Positions 16,839 through 25,754 of a stretch of DNA of 64,000 nucleotides are shown piece by piece; the first letter of the stretch is position 1, and every line of letters begins with the position of its first letter. Made by a program: the position numbers and the translations under genes. The DNA is taken from positions 1 through 64,000 of the forward strand of contig CAIYTH010000036.1 of NCBI GenBank assembly GCA_903929135.1, written 5' to 3'. Source of the DNA: an uncultured Chlorobiales bacterium. Lineage in GTDB: Bacteria; Bacteroidota; Chlorobiia; Chlorobiales; Chlorobiaceae. Below the pieces are notes generated by a model. That model worked only from the letters and a program-made list of their open reading frames with translations, searched no databases and was not told where the DNA came from.

Positions 16839-17996
16839 TCATCCTGTCCGTGTCTGAGCTCTCCTGAAAATCTGGCCCGACTCCTGCACGACGATCCCTT
16901 TCATTTCGAGATCGAACAGTCGGACGAGAAGCGTTTCGACGGTGAGGCGGGTGTTTTCCGCGATGAAGTCGATGTGCAGAGACTCCTGGCCAAGTGTGTC
17001 GAGGATCATGACCTCTTCCCGGTCGAGGCCTGAGGGGAAAGGAATATCCTGCCGGGTCTGCTGGCGGTTCATGGTGCCGGACGGACGGAGCTCCTCGAAG
17101 ATGTCGCAAGCCGATTGCACCGGGTTTGCCTGGCACTGCCGGATCAGCCGGTTCGTGCCGCGCGAGTTACGTGAGAAGATGCTTCCGGGAACGGCGAACA
17201 CCTCGCGGTTCTGTTCAATGGCGCTTGCGGCCGTGATCATCGATCCGCCCCTGATGTCCGATTCGACGATGAGCGTTCCGGCGGCGAGTCCCGAGATCAG
17301 GCGGTTCCTCCTCGGGAAATTCCCCGGAGCCGGGTCGCGTCCGATCCACTCTTCAGCGACGATGGCGCCCCGTTCGAGTATTTTCGGCCAGAGCTTGCCG
17401 GCAGGATCAGTGTAGATGGTGTCGACTCCACAGCCGAGCACCGCGATGGTCGAACCTCCGTTGTCGATCGCAGATCGGTGTGCCGTCATGTCGATGCCGT
17501 AGGCCAGGCCGCTGACGATGGAGTACCCTCCAAGCACGAGATCCCTGCAGAAGAGCTCCGTGGCCTGTTTCCCATAGGATGACGCCTTGCGTGTACCTAC
17601 CACGGCAATCGCAGGAATGGAGAGCGCATCGGGGTTCCCACGGACGAAGAGCAGCGGCGGCGGGTCGTAGATCTCTCTGAGCAGTGGTGGGTAGCGAGGG
17701 TCGAGGATGGTCAGGACGATGGCGCCAAGGCGTTCGGCAAGATCAAGCTGGTCACTGGCTGCCTTGAGGGACCTGCGCCGCCAGTCGGCGCTCCCGAGGA
17801 ATGCGGCGATTTCACCGGCAAGGATCTCACCGACGCCGGGCACTTCGGCGAAGCTTCGGGCACCGGCATCGAGAAGGGCTTCGTCGGCACCGAACCGGTC
17901 AATGATGGCGTTTGTCCTTGTCGGGCCGATGCCCGGAAGCTGAGAGAGGACGAGCAGCAGGAGTGCCCTGCCGCGTTCCGGGGGGAGAACGCTCAT
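16839..17996 (-). CDS. dprA: DNA processing protein DprA
   Basis: The DprA/Smf protein that protects incoming single-stranded DNA and loads RecA during natural transformation. 385 residues: an N-terminal helix-hairpin-helix-like region (LPGIGPTRTNAIIDRFG), the Rossmann-fold core with YGKQATELFCRDL, IVSGLAYGIDMTAHRSAI and GGSTIAVLGCGVDTIY, the FPRRNRLISGLA segment, and a C-terminal winged-helix tail. I choose ATG 17996 (MSVLPPERG), with GAGGTGA before it, over GTG 18002. It follows the polyprenyl synthase gene after a repeat-filled gap. Confidence 0.95.
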   Translation of the reverse strand: MSVLPPERGRALLLLVLSQLPGIGPTRTNAIIDRFGADEALLDAGARSFAEVPGVGEILAGEIAAFLGSADWRRRSLKAASDQLDLAERLGAIVLTILDPRYPPLLREIYDPPPLLFVRGNPDALSIPAIAVVGTRKASSYGKQATELFCRDLVLGGYSIVSGLAYGIDMTAHRSAIDNGGSTIAVLGCGVDTIYTDPAGKLWPKILERGAIVAEEWIGRDPAPGNFPRRNRLISGLAAGTLIVESDIRGGSMITAASAIEQNREVFAVPGSIFSRNSRGTNRLIRQCQANPVQSACDIFEELRPSGTMNRQQTRQDIPFPSGLDREEVMILDTLGQESLHIDFIAENTRLTVETLLVRLFDLEMKGIVVQESGQIFRRAQTRTG

Positions 17997-18061
17997 GGTC
18001 ACCTCGTTGGTATGGAAATGATGCCTTATTTACCCCGGCCTTCAGCCTCCCATAATCAGGA

Positions 18062-18136
18062 GTCCCGATATGTCGGGACGACGGGCGTTGACTTCTTGCA
18101 TTTTCTTCAATTGCCGCGGGCTTCAGCCCGGGGAGA
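18062..18136 (-). repeat. Two-hairpin repeat, copy 1
   Basis: Hairpin GTCCCGATATGTCGGGAC at 18062-18079, a spacer containing TTGCATTTTCTTCAATTGCC, then CGGGCTTCAGCCCG at 18117-18130. It begins about 10 nt after the stop of the minus-strand polyprenyl synthase. A second copy with a different first stem is at 21765-21840. An imperfect related CCGGCCTTCAGCC lies near 18033. The gap to dprA holds nothing else I can support. Confidence 0.75.
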
Positions 18137-18140
18137 GAAA

Positions 18141-19136
18141 TCAGAAATCCCTCTTCATCAGGATGCAGGCAAATCCCTTCAGGTACTCCCTGCCTTCGCC
18201 GGGCAGGCTCTCGAGGGCCGAAAGGGCCGCCTCGGTATCGCTGTTGATGCGCTGCCGGGTCTCTTCGAGCACCCCGCACCGTTCGAATATTTCCCGGACG
18301 ACAGGCACCTGGTCAGGTGATGTCCCGTTGTTGTCGATGATCGCCTGCAGGAGCTGGCGGTCGCTTCCCGTGGCGAGTTCGATCGATCGGAGCAGCAGCA
18401 GTGTTTTTTTACCGTTGATGACGTCGCCTCCGGGCACCTTGCCCGATTTGCCGTCGTCGGCCATGATGTCGAGGTAGTCGTCCTGGATCTGGAATGCCCG
18501 TCCGATCTTTTCGCCGAAGGTGACCAGGGCCGCAATCTGTTCGGGGGTGCCGTTGCCGGCTACGCCTCCTGCTTCGAGGGCTGCCGAAATCAGGCGGCCT
18601 GTTTTTTTCGAGATCATGTCGAGGTAGTCGGCGATCGAAACCTGCTTGCGTGTTTCGAGCTCCATATCGAGTGCCTGCCCTTCGCAGACCGTGATGTTGG
18701 CGTCGTTGAAAATGTGGACGAGCTCCAGATGGCGTCCGCAGGGGGCCTTCATTGCAAGTTCGTAGGCGTAGGCGATCATCATGTCGCCGGAAAGGATGGC
18801 CGAATTGACGTCCCACTGCTTGTGCACCGTCGGACGTCCGTGCCTGAGGTCGGCATGGTCCATGATGTCGTCGTGCATCAGCGTGAAGTTGTGCAGCACC
18901 TCGATACCGAGCGCGACGCTGAGCGCGCTGTCAGCGGTGCTTCCGACCGCTTCGGCAGCAAGCAGGGTCAGGAAGGGGCGGATCCTTTTGCCTTTTCCTT
19001 CGAGGATGTATCGTGCGGGACCGTAGAGCGTAACCGGGCTTTCCTGGGAGAAGCACCCTGCGAGGGCTTCGTTGATGCTTGCATGGTACCTGTTGTACCT
19101 CGATTCGACCTGTTCTTGGGTAATCTGTAACGTCAT
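18141..19136 (-). CDS. Polyprenyl (geranylgeranyl-type) diphosphate synthase
   Basis: A trans-prenyltransferase that condenses isopentenyl diphosphate with an allylic primer. The first aspartate-rich motif is DDIMD at 89-93 with RHGRPTVHK just after; the second is DDYLD at 219-223. It has 331 residues. The product chain length is not certain from the sequence; in a phototroph a C15/C20 product for chlorophyll tails, carotenoids or quinones is likely. I use ATG 19136 rather than TTG 19151, which overlaps the idi stop. Immediately downstream of idi, forming an isoprenoid pair. Confidence 0.88.
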   Translation of the reverse strand: MTLQITQEQVESRYNRYHASINEALAGCFSQESPVTLYGPARYILEGKGKRIRPFLTLLAAEAVGSTADSALSVALGIEVLHNFTLMHDDIMDHADLRHGRPTVHKQWDVNSAILSGDMMIAYAYELAMKAPCGRHLELVHIFNDANITVCEGQALDMELETRKQVSIADYLDMISKKTGRLISAALEAGGVAGNGTPEQIAALVTFGEKIGRAFQIQDDYLDIMADDGKSGKVPGGDVINGKKTLLLLRSIELATGSDRQLLQAIIDNNGTSPDQVPVVREIFERCGVLEETRQRINSDTEAALSALESLPGEGREYLKGFACILMKRDF

Positions 19137-19147
19137 GACGCCGAGGC

Positions 19148-20254
19148 TCAATGTTTATGGTGAATGGGTGCTTGTTTCAGCTTTTCGATGGTTGCAGATC
19201 CGGTCAGGAACATGACGGCCCGCAGATCGTTCATCCAGGTTTCGATGGTCCGTTCGATCGTCCCGTTATGAAGTGCTTTCAGCAGTTGCTGGGCCGAGGC
19301 GGCCAGATCGGCGCCAAGTGCGATCGATTTGGCGATGTCGATGCCGTTGCGGATACCGCCCGAGGCCACGACGCCGAGCGTTCCGTACTTCGGTTGTTCA
19401 AACTTGAGCTTTTGAATTGCCGACAGGCAGGATGCGGTCGGTATGCCCCAGTTCAGCAGCTCGTCGAGTGCAGAAGGGCTGAAGCGGTCCTCTTCGGGGA
19501 ATTGCGAAAGGTAGCGGCACTCTTCGACCTTCTGCCAGCTGATGCCGCCGGCCCCGGCGACGTCGACGGCCCTCACCCCTGCATCTGCCAGCCGTGCGGC
19601 GACCCTTGCCGATATGCCGCATCCGACCTCCTTGGCGATGACCGGAACCGGAATGGTGGAGGTGATGTCATGCAGCTTGTCGAGGAAGCCGCTGAAAGCC
19701 GTGTTGCCTTCCGGCTGGAAAAGCTCCTGGGCCGGATTGAGGTGCACGATCAGCGCATCGGCCCCGATCAGGTCGATCATGGTCGAGAGCTGGTCGCGGG
19801 TGAGGCCCGAGGCCACTTCCGGAGCGCCGATGTTTGCGAATACGGGCGCGGTGGGCGCGGCTTTACGGACGATGGCGAAACTGTCGCGGTGCGATGTGCC
19901 TTCGAGGGCCTGCCTCATGCTGCCCACGCCGAGCGGGATCGAATATTTTTCTGCGACCTCCGCAAGTGTGCGGTTCAGGGCCAGGGCATCCCCATAGCCT
20001 CCGGTCATCGAGGAGATCATGAGCGGCAGGCCGATCCTCTTTCCGAGGAAAACGGTCGAAAGGTCGATCCTCGCGGCATCGATCTCGGGGGCGGCGTTGT
20101 GTTCGAAGCGGTACTCCTCCAGCCCGGTGGACATCGCGTCGAAACAGACTTCCCGGTGAAGGCATATCTCGACGTGGCTGTGTTTGCGTTCAGCCGTTAT
20201 GGTGGCGCTGGTCTGCTGCATGGCGACGGGAAAGGCGCGGTGAAGATTTGTCAT
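19148..20254 (-). CDS. fni: Isopentenyl-diphosphate delta-isomerase, type 2 (FMN)
   Basis: Interconverts IPP and DMAPP using reduced FMN in a TIM-barrel fold. Signatures: [10 protein letters not shown] near the N-terminus, [35 protein letters not shown] with the QP(E/x)G motif, [18 protein letters not shown] and ASGGIRNG. 368 residues, slightly long; an in-frame ATG at 20221 would trim 11 residues. It supplies DMAPP to the adjacent prenyl synthase; ispH, which makes IPP/DMAPP by the MEP route, is at 48341-49330. Confidence 0.95.
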   Translation of the reverse strand: MTNLHRAFPVAMQQTSATITAERKHSHVEICLHREVCFDAMSTGLEEYRFEHNAAPEIDAARIDLSTVFLGKRIGLPLMISSMTGGYGDALALNRTLAEVAEKYSIPLGVGSMRQALEGTSHRDSFAIVRKAAPTAPVFANIGAPEVASGLTRDQLSTMIDLIGADALIVHLNPAQELFQPEGNTAFSGFLDKLHDITSTIPVPVIAKEVGCGISARVAARLADAGVRAVDVAGAGGISWQKVEECRYLSQFPEEDRFSPSALDELLNWGIPTASCLSAIQKLKFEQPKYGTLGVVASGGIRNGIDIAKSIALGADLAASAQQLLKALHNGTIERTIETWMNDLRAVMFLTGSATIEKLKQAPIHHKH

Positions 20255-20323
20255 ACTGTTGGTTAAAAGTATAACTTATACAAAACATACCATAATTTTT
20301 TTGAGGCTTACGGTTCCTCCTGA

Positions 20324-21592
20324 ATGTTCAGAACCCTCTTCGACATAGCCCTGCGGCACATTCTCGGACGCAAGCGCCAGACGCTGACGACCATGACGGG
20401 GGTTGCGGTCAGTACGATGGTGCTCATCACCACCATTTCGCTGACCAGGGGGTTGCTTGATTCGTTCACCGAAACCATCATCGACGTCGCCCCCCATATC
20501 ACCGTGAAAGGGGAGAAGCTTGATCTGGTTCCTGTCGACCTCATGGAGGGCAATACCCTGCAACGCCGTGCTTTCGTCGAAGACCACATCGGACGTGACG
20601 ACCGGGAAGAGGTTCGCAATTACGGGGAGATCCTCGACATTCTTGCCTCCCCGGCATTCCGTGGCGAGGTGCTTGCGGCATCCCCTTACGTGGCTTCGCA
20701 GGTCATGGCGGTCAAAGGGATCCGAAACCAGCCGGTGCTGGTCAAGGGCGTGATTCTCGACAGGGAGGAGAAGATCAGCCGTATCGGAAGGAGTCTGACC
20801 TCGGGGGATCTCAACCTGTTCAGGAAGAGTCCGGATGCGATTCTCGTGGGGCGCACCGTGGCGCGTGATCTGGATCTCAGGCTCAACGACGCGTTGACGG
20901 TCGTTTCGGTTGACGGCAAGAGCCGGCAGTGCAAGGTCGCCGGAGTGTTTTTCACGGGGGTCAACGCGGCCGACAACAGCGTCCTTTCGTCGCTCAAGTT
21001 CGCACAGATCCTTGAAGGGTTTCCGGCCAACAAGGTTACGGGCATCGCCCTCAAGATCCGGGATCCCCTCAGGGACGAAGGCCTGGCCAGCGACCTTCAG
21101 CGGATTACCGGCTATACCTGCCTGACCTGGCAGAAGGAGAACTCGAGCATCCTCATGCTGTTCGCCAGGATCGGTTACATCGTGTTATCCCTTGTGGCCT
21201 TCGTCGGCATCGTTTCAGGGTTCGGTGTGGCGAACATCCTGGTGACCACCGTCTTCGAGAAGAGCCGTGACATCGCCATCATGAAGTCTTTCGGATTCTC
21301 TTCGGGTCAGATGGTGGGGCTGTTCGTTTTCGAGGGGTTCCTTGTGGGCCTTGCCGGCGCCCTGTTCGGCGGCCTGCTTTCTGTCGGCTCCATCAGTCTC
21401 CTTGCCAGCCTGCCGATCGAAAGCTCACAGGGGCCGCTGACCAAAACCGGTTTCAGCATGTCGTGGAACCCGTGGTACTTCTTCTTCGTGATCGCCGTAA
21501 CCGTTCTTATCAGCACCATCGCCGCCGCGCTTCCGTCGGCAAGGGCTGCGAAGCTGGAGCCGGTCAAGGTGCTGCGCGACGCCAACCTTTGA
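20324..21592 (+). CDS. ABC transporter permease, LolC/MacB (FtsX) type
   Basis: A 422-residue integral membrane protein of the MacB/LolC/FtsX superfamily: an N-terminal helix after RHILGRKRQTLTTMTGVAVSTMVLI, a large extracytoplasmic domain (about residues 45-270) and three C-terminal helices in the FtsX domain (IVLSLVAFVGIVSGFGVANILVTTVFEKSRDIAIMKSFGF region, then two more). LolC/E members release lipoproteins from the inner membrane; others export peptides. No ATPase partner gene adjoins it, so it presumably uses one encoded elsewhere. Divergent from idi. Its TGA stop overlaps by one base a 140-bp palindrome. Confidence 0.85.
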   Translation: MFRTLFDIALRHILGRKRQTLTTMTGVAVSTMVLITTISLTRGLLDSFTETIIDVAPHITVKGEKLDLVPVDLMEGNTLQRRAFVEDHIGRDDREEVRNYGEILDILASPAFRGEVLAASPYVASQVMAVKGIRNQPVLVKGVILDREEKISRIGRSLTSGDLNLFRKSPDAILVGRTVARDLDLRLNDALTVVSVDGKSRQCKVAGVFFTGVNAADNSVLSSLKFAQILEGFPANKVTGIALKIRDPLRDEGLASDLQRITGYTCLTWQKENSSILMLFARIGYIVLSLVAFVGIVSGFGVANILVTTVFEKSRDIAIMKSFGFSSGQMVGLFVFEGFLVGLAGALFGGLLSVGSISLLASLPIESSQGPLTKTGFSMSWNPWYFFFVIAVTVLISTIAAALPSARAAKLEPVKVLRDANL

Positions 21593-21731
21593 GTATCGTT
21601 ATCAACCTGTTGCGCGATTCGATTGCTGCGTTGGTCGGTGCTCGAAATCCTCATGTACTTCGTGTACATTCCGGTTTCTGCGCTCCGTCCGCCTTCCACT
21701 CGAACCGCTCACGACGGTTGATAACGATACT
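21592..21731 (+). repeat. 140-bp imperfect palindrome, copy B (after LolC-like gene)
   Basis: Perfect 16-bp inverted ends AGTATCGTTATCAACC (21592-21607) and GGTTGATAACGATACT (21716-21731). Inside, TTCGA (21618-21622) pairs with TCGAA (21700-21704), and the core folds as ATGTAC / GTACAT around TTCGT. The first base is the last base of the gene's TGA stop. No protein-coding content; small open frames in it are by-products of the repeat. Confidence 0.85.
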
Positions 21732-21764
21732 TATATCAACCTGCGCAGAACAGTTCCACATTCA

Positions 21765-21840
21765 GCAGGGGTTCAACCCTGCGGAAATTCAACCTCTTAC
21801 ATTTTCTTGAGTTGCCCCGGGCTTCAGCCCGGGGGGAGAG
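21765..21840 (-). repeat. Two-hairpin repeat, copy 2
   Basis: Hairpin GCAGGGGTTCAACCCTGC at 21765-21782, spacer with TTACATTTTCTTGAGTTG, then CCCCGGGCTTCAGCCCGGGG at 21815-21834. It lies 8 nt after the stop of the minus-strand ABC exporter. The spacer and second hairpin match 18080-18136; the first hairpin has the same 18-nt size but a different stem sequence. Confidence 0.78.
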
Positions 21841-21842
21841 GA

Positions 21843-23672
21843 TCAGTTCTCTTCCATGCGGCTGCGTTCCGGGTGCTGGAGCAGATAGAGTTTGTGGTAG
21901 AGGCCCTTGCGGGCGAGCAGCTCCTGGTGCGTGCCGGTTTCGCGGATGGTGCCTTTGTGCAGGACGATGATGTTGTCGGCGTGCTGGATGGTCGACAGGC
22001 GGTGGGCGATGATGATCGATGTCCGGTGTTTCATGAGCCGGTCGGTCGCCTGCTCGATAAGCGATTCGGTCTCCGTATCGACCGAACTGGTCGCCTCGTC
22101 GAGCACGAGGATGTCAGGATTGTACAGGAGGGCCCTGACGAATGCGATGAGCTGTTTCTGGCCGACCGAAAGTCCCGAGCCGTTTTCGCGTATCCGGTAG
22201 TCGTATCCGCCGGGCAGCTGTTCGATGAACCGATCGGCGCCGACGATGCGTGCCGCCTCCCGTATCTTTTCGTCAGGGACCGACGGGTCCCCGAAACAGA
22301 GGTTCTCGCGCACCGTACCCGAGAAGAGGACGACGTCCTGCATGACCACGCCGATGAGCCTGCGGAGGGCGTGTCCGGGGATATTGTCGAGTGAGGTGCC
22401 GTCGATGGTGACCGAACCCTTCCGGACGGGATAGAACCTCGAAAGGATGTTGATGAGTGTCGTTTTGCCGCTGCCGGTTGCGCCCACGATGGCCACGGTC
22501 TGTCCAGCCCTGATCTCCATATTGATGTCGCGGAGCACCCAGTTCTCCTCGTCATAGGCGAAAGAAACGTCACTGAAGACGATCCGGTCGGCGAACCTCT
22601 CCGGGACCTTTCCGGCCTCCTCGAGCGGTTCCGGTGTCACCGGCTCTTCGAGCAGCCGGAAGATGCGGTCAGAACTGGTAACGGCGTTCTGCATGATGTT
22701 GAACCGGTCGGACAGGTGCTGGAGCGGACGGAAGAACAGCCAGATGTACTGTACGAACGAGACGACCACTCCGACCGTGAGGTCCGACCTGAAGATCCTG
22801 GTCGCGCTGTACCATATCACGAAACCGGCCGTCAGCGAACTCAGGAACTCGATCAGCGGGTAGTAGATTGAAAAATAGAAGACGGTCCTGACGTTGGCGT
22901 CCCGGTGGTCGGCGTTGATCTCGGCATGTCGCTGAAATTCGGTCTGCTCCCTTCCGAAGAGCTGGACGATCTTCATGCCGGTGATATGCTCCTGGAAAAA
23001 TGAGTTGAGGCGCGCCAGGTGCGTCCTGACGTCGAGATAAGCCTGGCGGACGCGGTTCTTGAAGGCGACGGTCGAGTAGATCATGATCGGCAGCACGCTC
23101 AGCACCAGGAGCGTCAACCGCCAGTCGATCCAGATCATCATGACCACGATGAACACGAGCTGCAGTATGTCCCCGATGACCGTGATCAGTCCGCTGGAGA
23201 GCATTTCGTCGAGCGCTTCCACGTCGTTGGTGGTCCTGGTGATGATTCTTCCGACCGGATTTCGGTCGAAATAACGGATAGGCAGGCGCTGCAGGTGCTT
23301 GAAGATGTCCATGCGGAGGTTGAAGACCGCTTTCTGCCCGATGAGCTCGGTGAGCCAGGTGACCTGGTATTGCTTGAGGCCGTCGAGGATGACCACGGCA
23401 AGCATGATAAGGCTGACGACGGCGAGTCCCTGGTGGTCTCCGCGTCTGATGAAGTCGTCAATGGCGATCTTGGTAAGCCATGGCCTGAGCGGCCCGAGCA
23501 GAGCTCCGGCGGCTGTCAGCAGGACCGCACCGGTGACGAGCCCCTTGAAAGGCTTGACGTATCCGAACAGCCGCTTGACGATATACAGGTCGACCGAGCC
23601 TTTCTGTTTTCCGCCGAGTGTTTCGTCACGTTGCGTACGGAAGCCGGTCGCCGGTTTCGCTGCTCCACTCAC
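21843..23672 (-). CDS. ABC exporter, fused permease-ATPase (MsbA/MdlB type)
   Basis: A 609-residue half-transporter that works as a dimer in the inner membrane. Six transmembrane helices in the first ~320 residues (VTGAVLLTAAGALLG, LAVVSLIMLAVVILDG, VIGDILQLVFIVVMM and others). The ATPase domain has Walker A GATGSGKTT, signature LSVGQKQL and Walker B ILVLDEATSSVD. Substrate unknown; lipid A or lipid-linked molecules are typical of this group. The start is chosen as GTG 23672: AGGGG lies 8 nt upstream and it avoids a long overlap with the phosphohexomutase gene, whose stop it overlaps slightly on the upstream side. Confidence 0.88.
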   Translation of the reverse strand: MSGAAKPATGFRTQRDETLGGKQKGSVDLYIVKRLFGYVKPFKGLVTGAVLLTAAGALLGPLRPWLTKIAIDDFIRRGDHQGLAVVSLIMLAVVILDGLKQYQVTWLTELIGQKAVFNLRMDIFKHLQRLPIRYFDRNPVGRIITRTTNDVEALDEMLSSGLITVIGDILQLVFIVVMMIWIDWRLTLLVLSVLPIMIYSTVAFKNRVRQAYLDVRTHLARLNSFFQEHITGMKIVQLFGREQTEFQRHAEINADHRDANVRTVFYFSIYYPLIEFLSSLTAGFVIWYSATRIFRSDLTVGVVVSFVQYIWLFFRPLQHLSDRFNIMQNAVTSSDRIFRLLEEPVTPEPLEEAGKVPERFADRIVFSDVSFAYDEENWVLRDINMEIRAGQTVAIVGATGSGKTTLINILSRFYPVRKGSVTIDGTSLDNIPGHALRRLIGVVMQDVVLFSGTVRENLCFGDPSVPDEKIREAARIVGADRFIEQLPGGYDYRIRENGSGLSVGQKQLIAFVRALLYNPDILVLDEATSSVDTETESLIEQATDRLMKHRTSIIIAHRLSTIQHADNIIVLHKGTIRETGTHQELLARKGLYHKLYLLQHPERSRMEEN

Positions 23673-23676
23673 GCCG

Positions 23677-25125
23677 TCACCCCTGTTTATCCCTGCCGGT
23701 GCCGAGCGATTCGGAAGCATTTCTGATCTCGCCGATGAAACGGTCGGCCAGGCTGTCGGCAAGCTCTTTCGAACCGGCTTCCGTATAGATCCGGACGATC
23801 GGCTCGGTGTTTGATGGCCGCATGTGGACCCACCCTTCGGGGAAGTCGAGCTTCAGGCCGTCGAGCCTGCTTGCGGATGCTTCGGGGTGGCTGGACGCCA
23901 CCGTGGTGAAAATGGCTTCGAGGGTCGCTTTCGACATCCCGTCGAGCACCACCTTCTTTTTCGACATGAAGTAGGTCGGGAACGTTCTCCTGAAGTCAGA
24001 CAGGGAACCTCCTCCGTTGGCCGTTTTCCATTCGGCGAACGCCTGCACGAACAGGGCTGTGCCGACCAGGGCGTCGCGGCCGTAATGCAGCTCCGGCAGG
24101 ATGACTCCGCCGTTGCCCTCTCCGCCGATGGTGGCGCCGCGCTCTTTCATGACATCGGTCACGTTGGCTTCGCCGACCTTGGCGCTGAAGCATTCCACAT
24201 GGTGTCGCCGTGCGATGTCCGAAAGGGCGCGGCTGCTCGAGAGGTTGTTCACGACCGGGCCGGGCCGGTGCTTCAGGTAGAAGTCGGCGCAGGCGACCAG
24301 GGTGTACTCTTCGCCGAAGAGGGATCCGTCTTCGCAGACCAGCGCCAGCCGGTCCACGTCGGGATCGACGATGATGCCGAAGTCGCAGCTCTCGCGGCGC
24401 AGGATATCCATCGTCTCTTTCAGGTTCTCCTCCACGGGCTCCGGATTACGGGGAAAGATGCCGGTTCCGTGACAGGCGAACGTTTTGACTTCTGCGATGC
24501 CGAGCTGACGGCAGAGTTCGGGAATCACGAACGATCCGGCCCCCTCGACACCGTCGACCAGTACGCGGAAGTTCATGCCGGAAATGATGTCGCGGTCGAT
24601 GCAGGAGAGCTTCAGGATAGCTTCGATGTGTCTTGCATCCCAGGAGCTGTTGGTCGTGATGCCGCCGATTCGCTCCCATCCGGCAGGCTCGAACAAACGG
24701 TTGCCGGCAATTTCGAGAAGCAGTTCGACGTCCGGTGCGGACAGGAACTCCCCCTTTTCGTTGAGCATTTTCAAGGCGTTCCACTCGACCGGGTTGTGGG
24801 ATGCCGTGACGATAAGTCCGCCGTCGGCATCTTCGCCGGCCGTAGCGAGCTCGACGGTAGGGGTGGTTGCCACACCGAGGTCCACGACATCGCAGCCGCA
24901 GAGACCAAGGGTGCTTGCCACCAGTTCGGTGACCAGGCTGCCTGTCGGGCGGGTATCCCTGCCGATGACGATTTTCGGTTTATCCATCGCATCCGCTCCG
25001 CCCCGGCTTTTCTTTCGCTGCGAGATCCATGCGGCGAATGCCATGGTGAAAGAGGTAAGGTTTTCGGGGGTCAGGCTTTTTCCGACGACTCCCCGGATGC
25101 CGGAGACGCTGATCATCAGGCTCAT
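23677..25125 (-). CDS. glmM: Phosphoglucosamine mutase/phosphomannomutase (GlmM-like)
   Basis: An alpha-D-phosphohexomutase of 482 residues. The catalytic phosphoserine is Ser109 in TASHNP (107-112); the Mg2+ loop is DPDVDRL; the sugar-specificity loop reads GEGNGG, and the phosphate-binding loop near the end is RPSNTEP. GEGNGG is the form seen in many GlmM-like enzymes rather than in GEESG phosphoglucomutases such as the one at 43235-44617, so glucosamine-phosphate conversion for cell wall precursors is the best guess, with mannose-phosphate possible. It is co-oriented and translationally tight with the ABC exporter. Confidence 0.82.
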   Translation of the reverse strand: MSLMISVSGIRGVVGKSLTPENLTSFTMAFAAWISQRKKSRGGADAMDKPKIVIGRDTRPTGSLVTELVASTLGLCGCDVVDLGVATTPTVELATAGEDADGGLIVTASHNPVEWNALKMLNEKGEFLSAPDVELLLEIAGNRLFEPAGWERIGGITTNSSWDARHIEAILKLSCIDRDIISGMNFRVLVDGVEGAGSFVIPELCRQLGIAEVKTFACHGTGIFPRNPEPVEENLKETMDILRRESCDFGIIVDPDVDRLALVCEDGSLFGEEYTLVACADFYLKHRPGPVVNNLSSSRALSDIARRHHVECFSAKVGEANVTDVMKERGATIGGEGNGGVILPELHYGRDALVGTALFVQAFAEWKTANGGGSLSDFRRTFPTYFMSKKKVVLDGMSKATLEAIFTTVASSHPEASASRLDGLKLDFPEGWVHMRPSNTEPIVRIYTEAGSKELADSLADRFIGEIRNASESLGTGRDKQG

Positions 25126-25254
25126 GGTGGCGGTGGTTTGCGGTGATTGGTGATACGCCTATCGGTGATGCGTGAATATAATAAAAACCTTCGACGCCGG
25201 AGCGCAAAAGGGGGCTTCGCCGGAAACAATTCCGGAATAATTGTGTCGATACGT

Positions 25255-25283
25255 TTTATCTTTTCAAAGCTTTCTCGTATATT
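25255..25283 (+). promoter_or_regulatory. Candidate rpsT promoter
   Basis: TATATT at 25278-25283 makes a good -10 box; TTTATC 17 bp upstream at 25255-25260 is only a weak -35. Located 72 bp before the rpsT start in an AT-rich stretch. Confidence 0.4.
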
Positions 25284-25354
25284 ACATGCCTTTTGTTGCG
25301 GATATCGCATCAGTTCAACGAGACTTCATACACAGACACTAACAGCACAAGGTT

Positions 25355-25630
25355 ATGCCTTTACACAAATCAGCCGAAAAAAGACTCAGACAGGCATCAC
25401 GCAAGAACGCCAGGAACAGGGCAAGGAAGAAAGAGCTCAAGGTCCTGTTGAAGGACATGCAGAAGCTGATCGATGCGAAAGCCCAGAACAGCGAAGTTGA
25501 GGCTGCATACCGTTCGGCAGTGCAGAAGCTCGACCGCCTCGGCGTCAAGAATTACATCCATGCCAACAAGGCTTCCCGCAAGAAAGCCCAGCTGACGAGG
25601 ATCTTCAACAATTACACGAAGGCCGTTTGA
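25355..25630 (+). CDS. rpsT: 30S ribosomal protein S20
   Basis: A 91-residue three-helix 16S rRNA-binding protein. The start [25 protein letters not shown] and the end [19 protein letters not shown] are typical. Full length, ATG 25355. The gene is alone on its transcript or leads into ruvA (124 bp downstream). Confidence 0.96.
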   Translation: MPLHKSAEKRLRQASRKNARNRARKKELKVLLKDMQKLIDAKAQNSEVEAAYRSAVQKLDRLGVKNYIHANKASRKKAQLTRIFNNYTKAV

Positions 25631-25754
25631 GCCTTTCCGGCCTGCCCGGCGCATGCGTCGGGTGAACCTTCTTTTCAGTATTTCCGGTCTTCGCTCCTGA
25701 ACCGTTTGTGGTTTCAGAGCAGACGAAGGCCGGGTACCGTCCATCCAGTCCGTC

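Noticed and set aside
21592-21731. Integron attC site
   Set aside because: Position after a stop codon and hairpin shape are suggestive, but attC sites conserve the outer core boxes and vary inside; here the centre is conserved and the ends vary. RYYYAAC/GTTRRRY boxes are not cleanly present and no integrase is seen.
23673-23762. Longer start for the ABC exporter at 23762 or 23720
   Set aside because: Would overlap the phosphohexomutase reading frame by 43-85 bp without a ribosome binding site; GTG 23672 has AGGGG 8 nt upstream.
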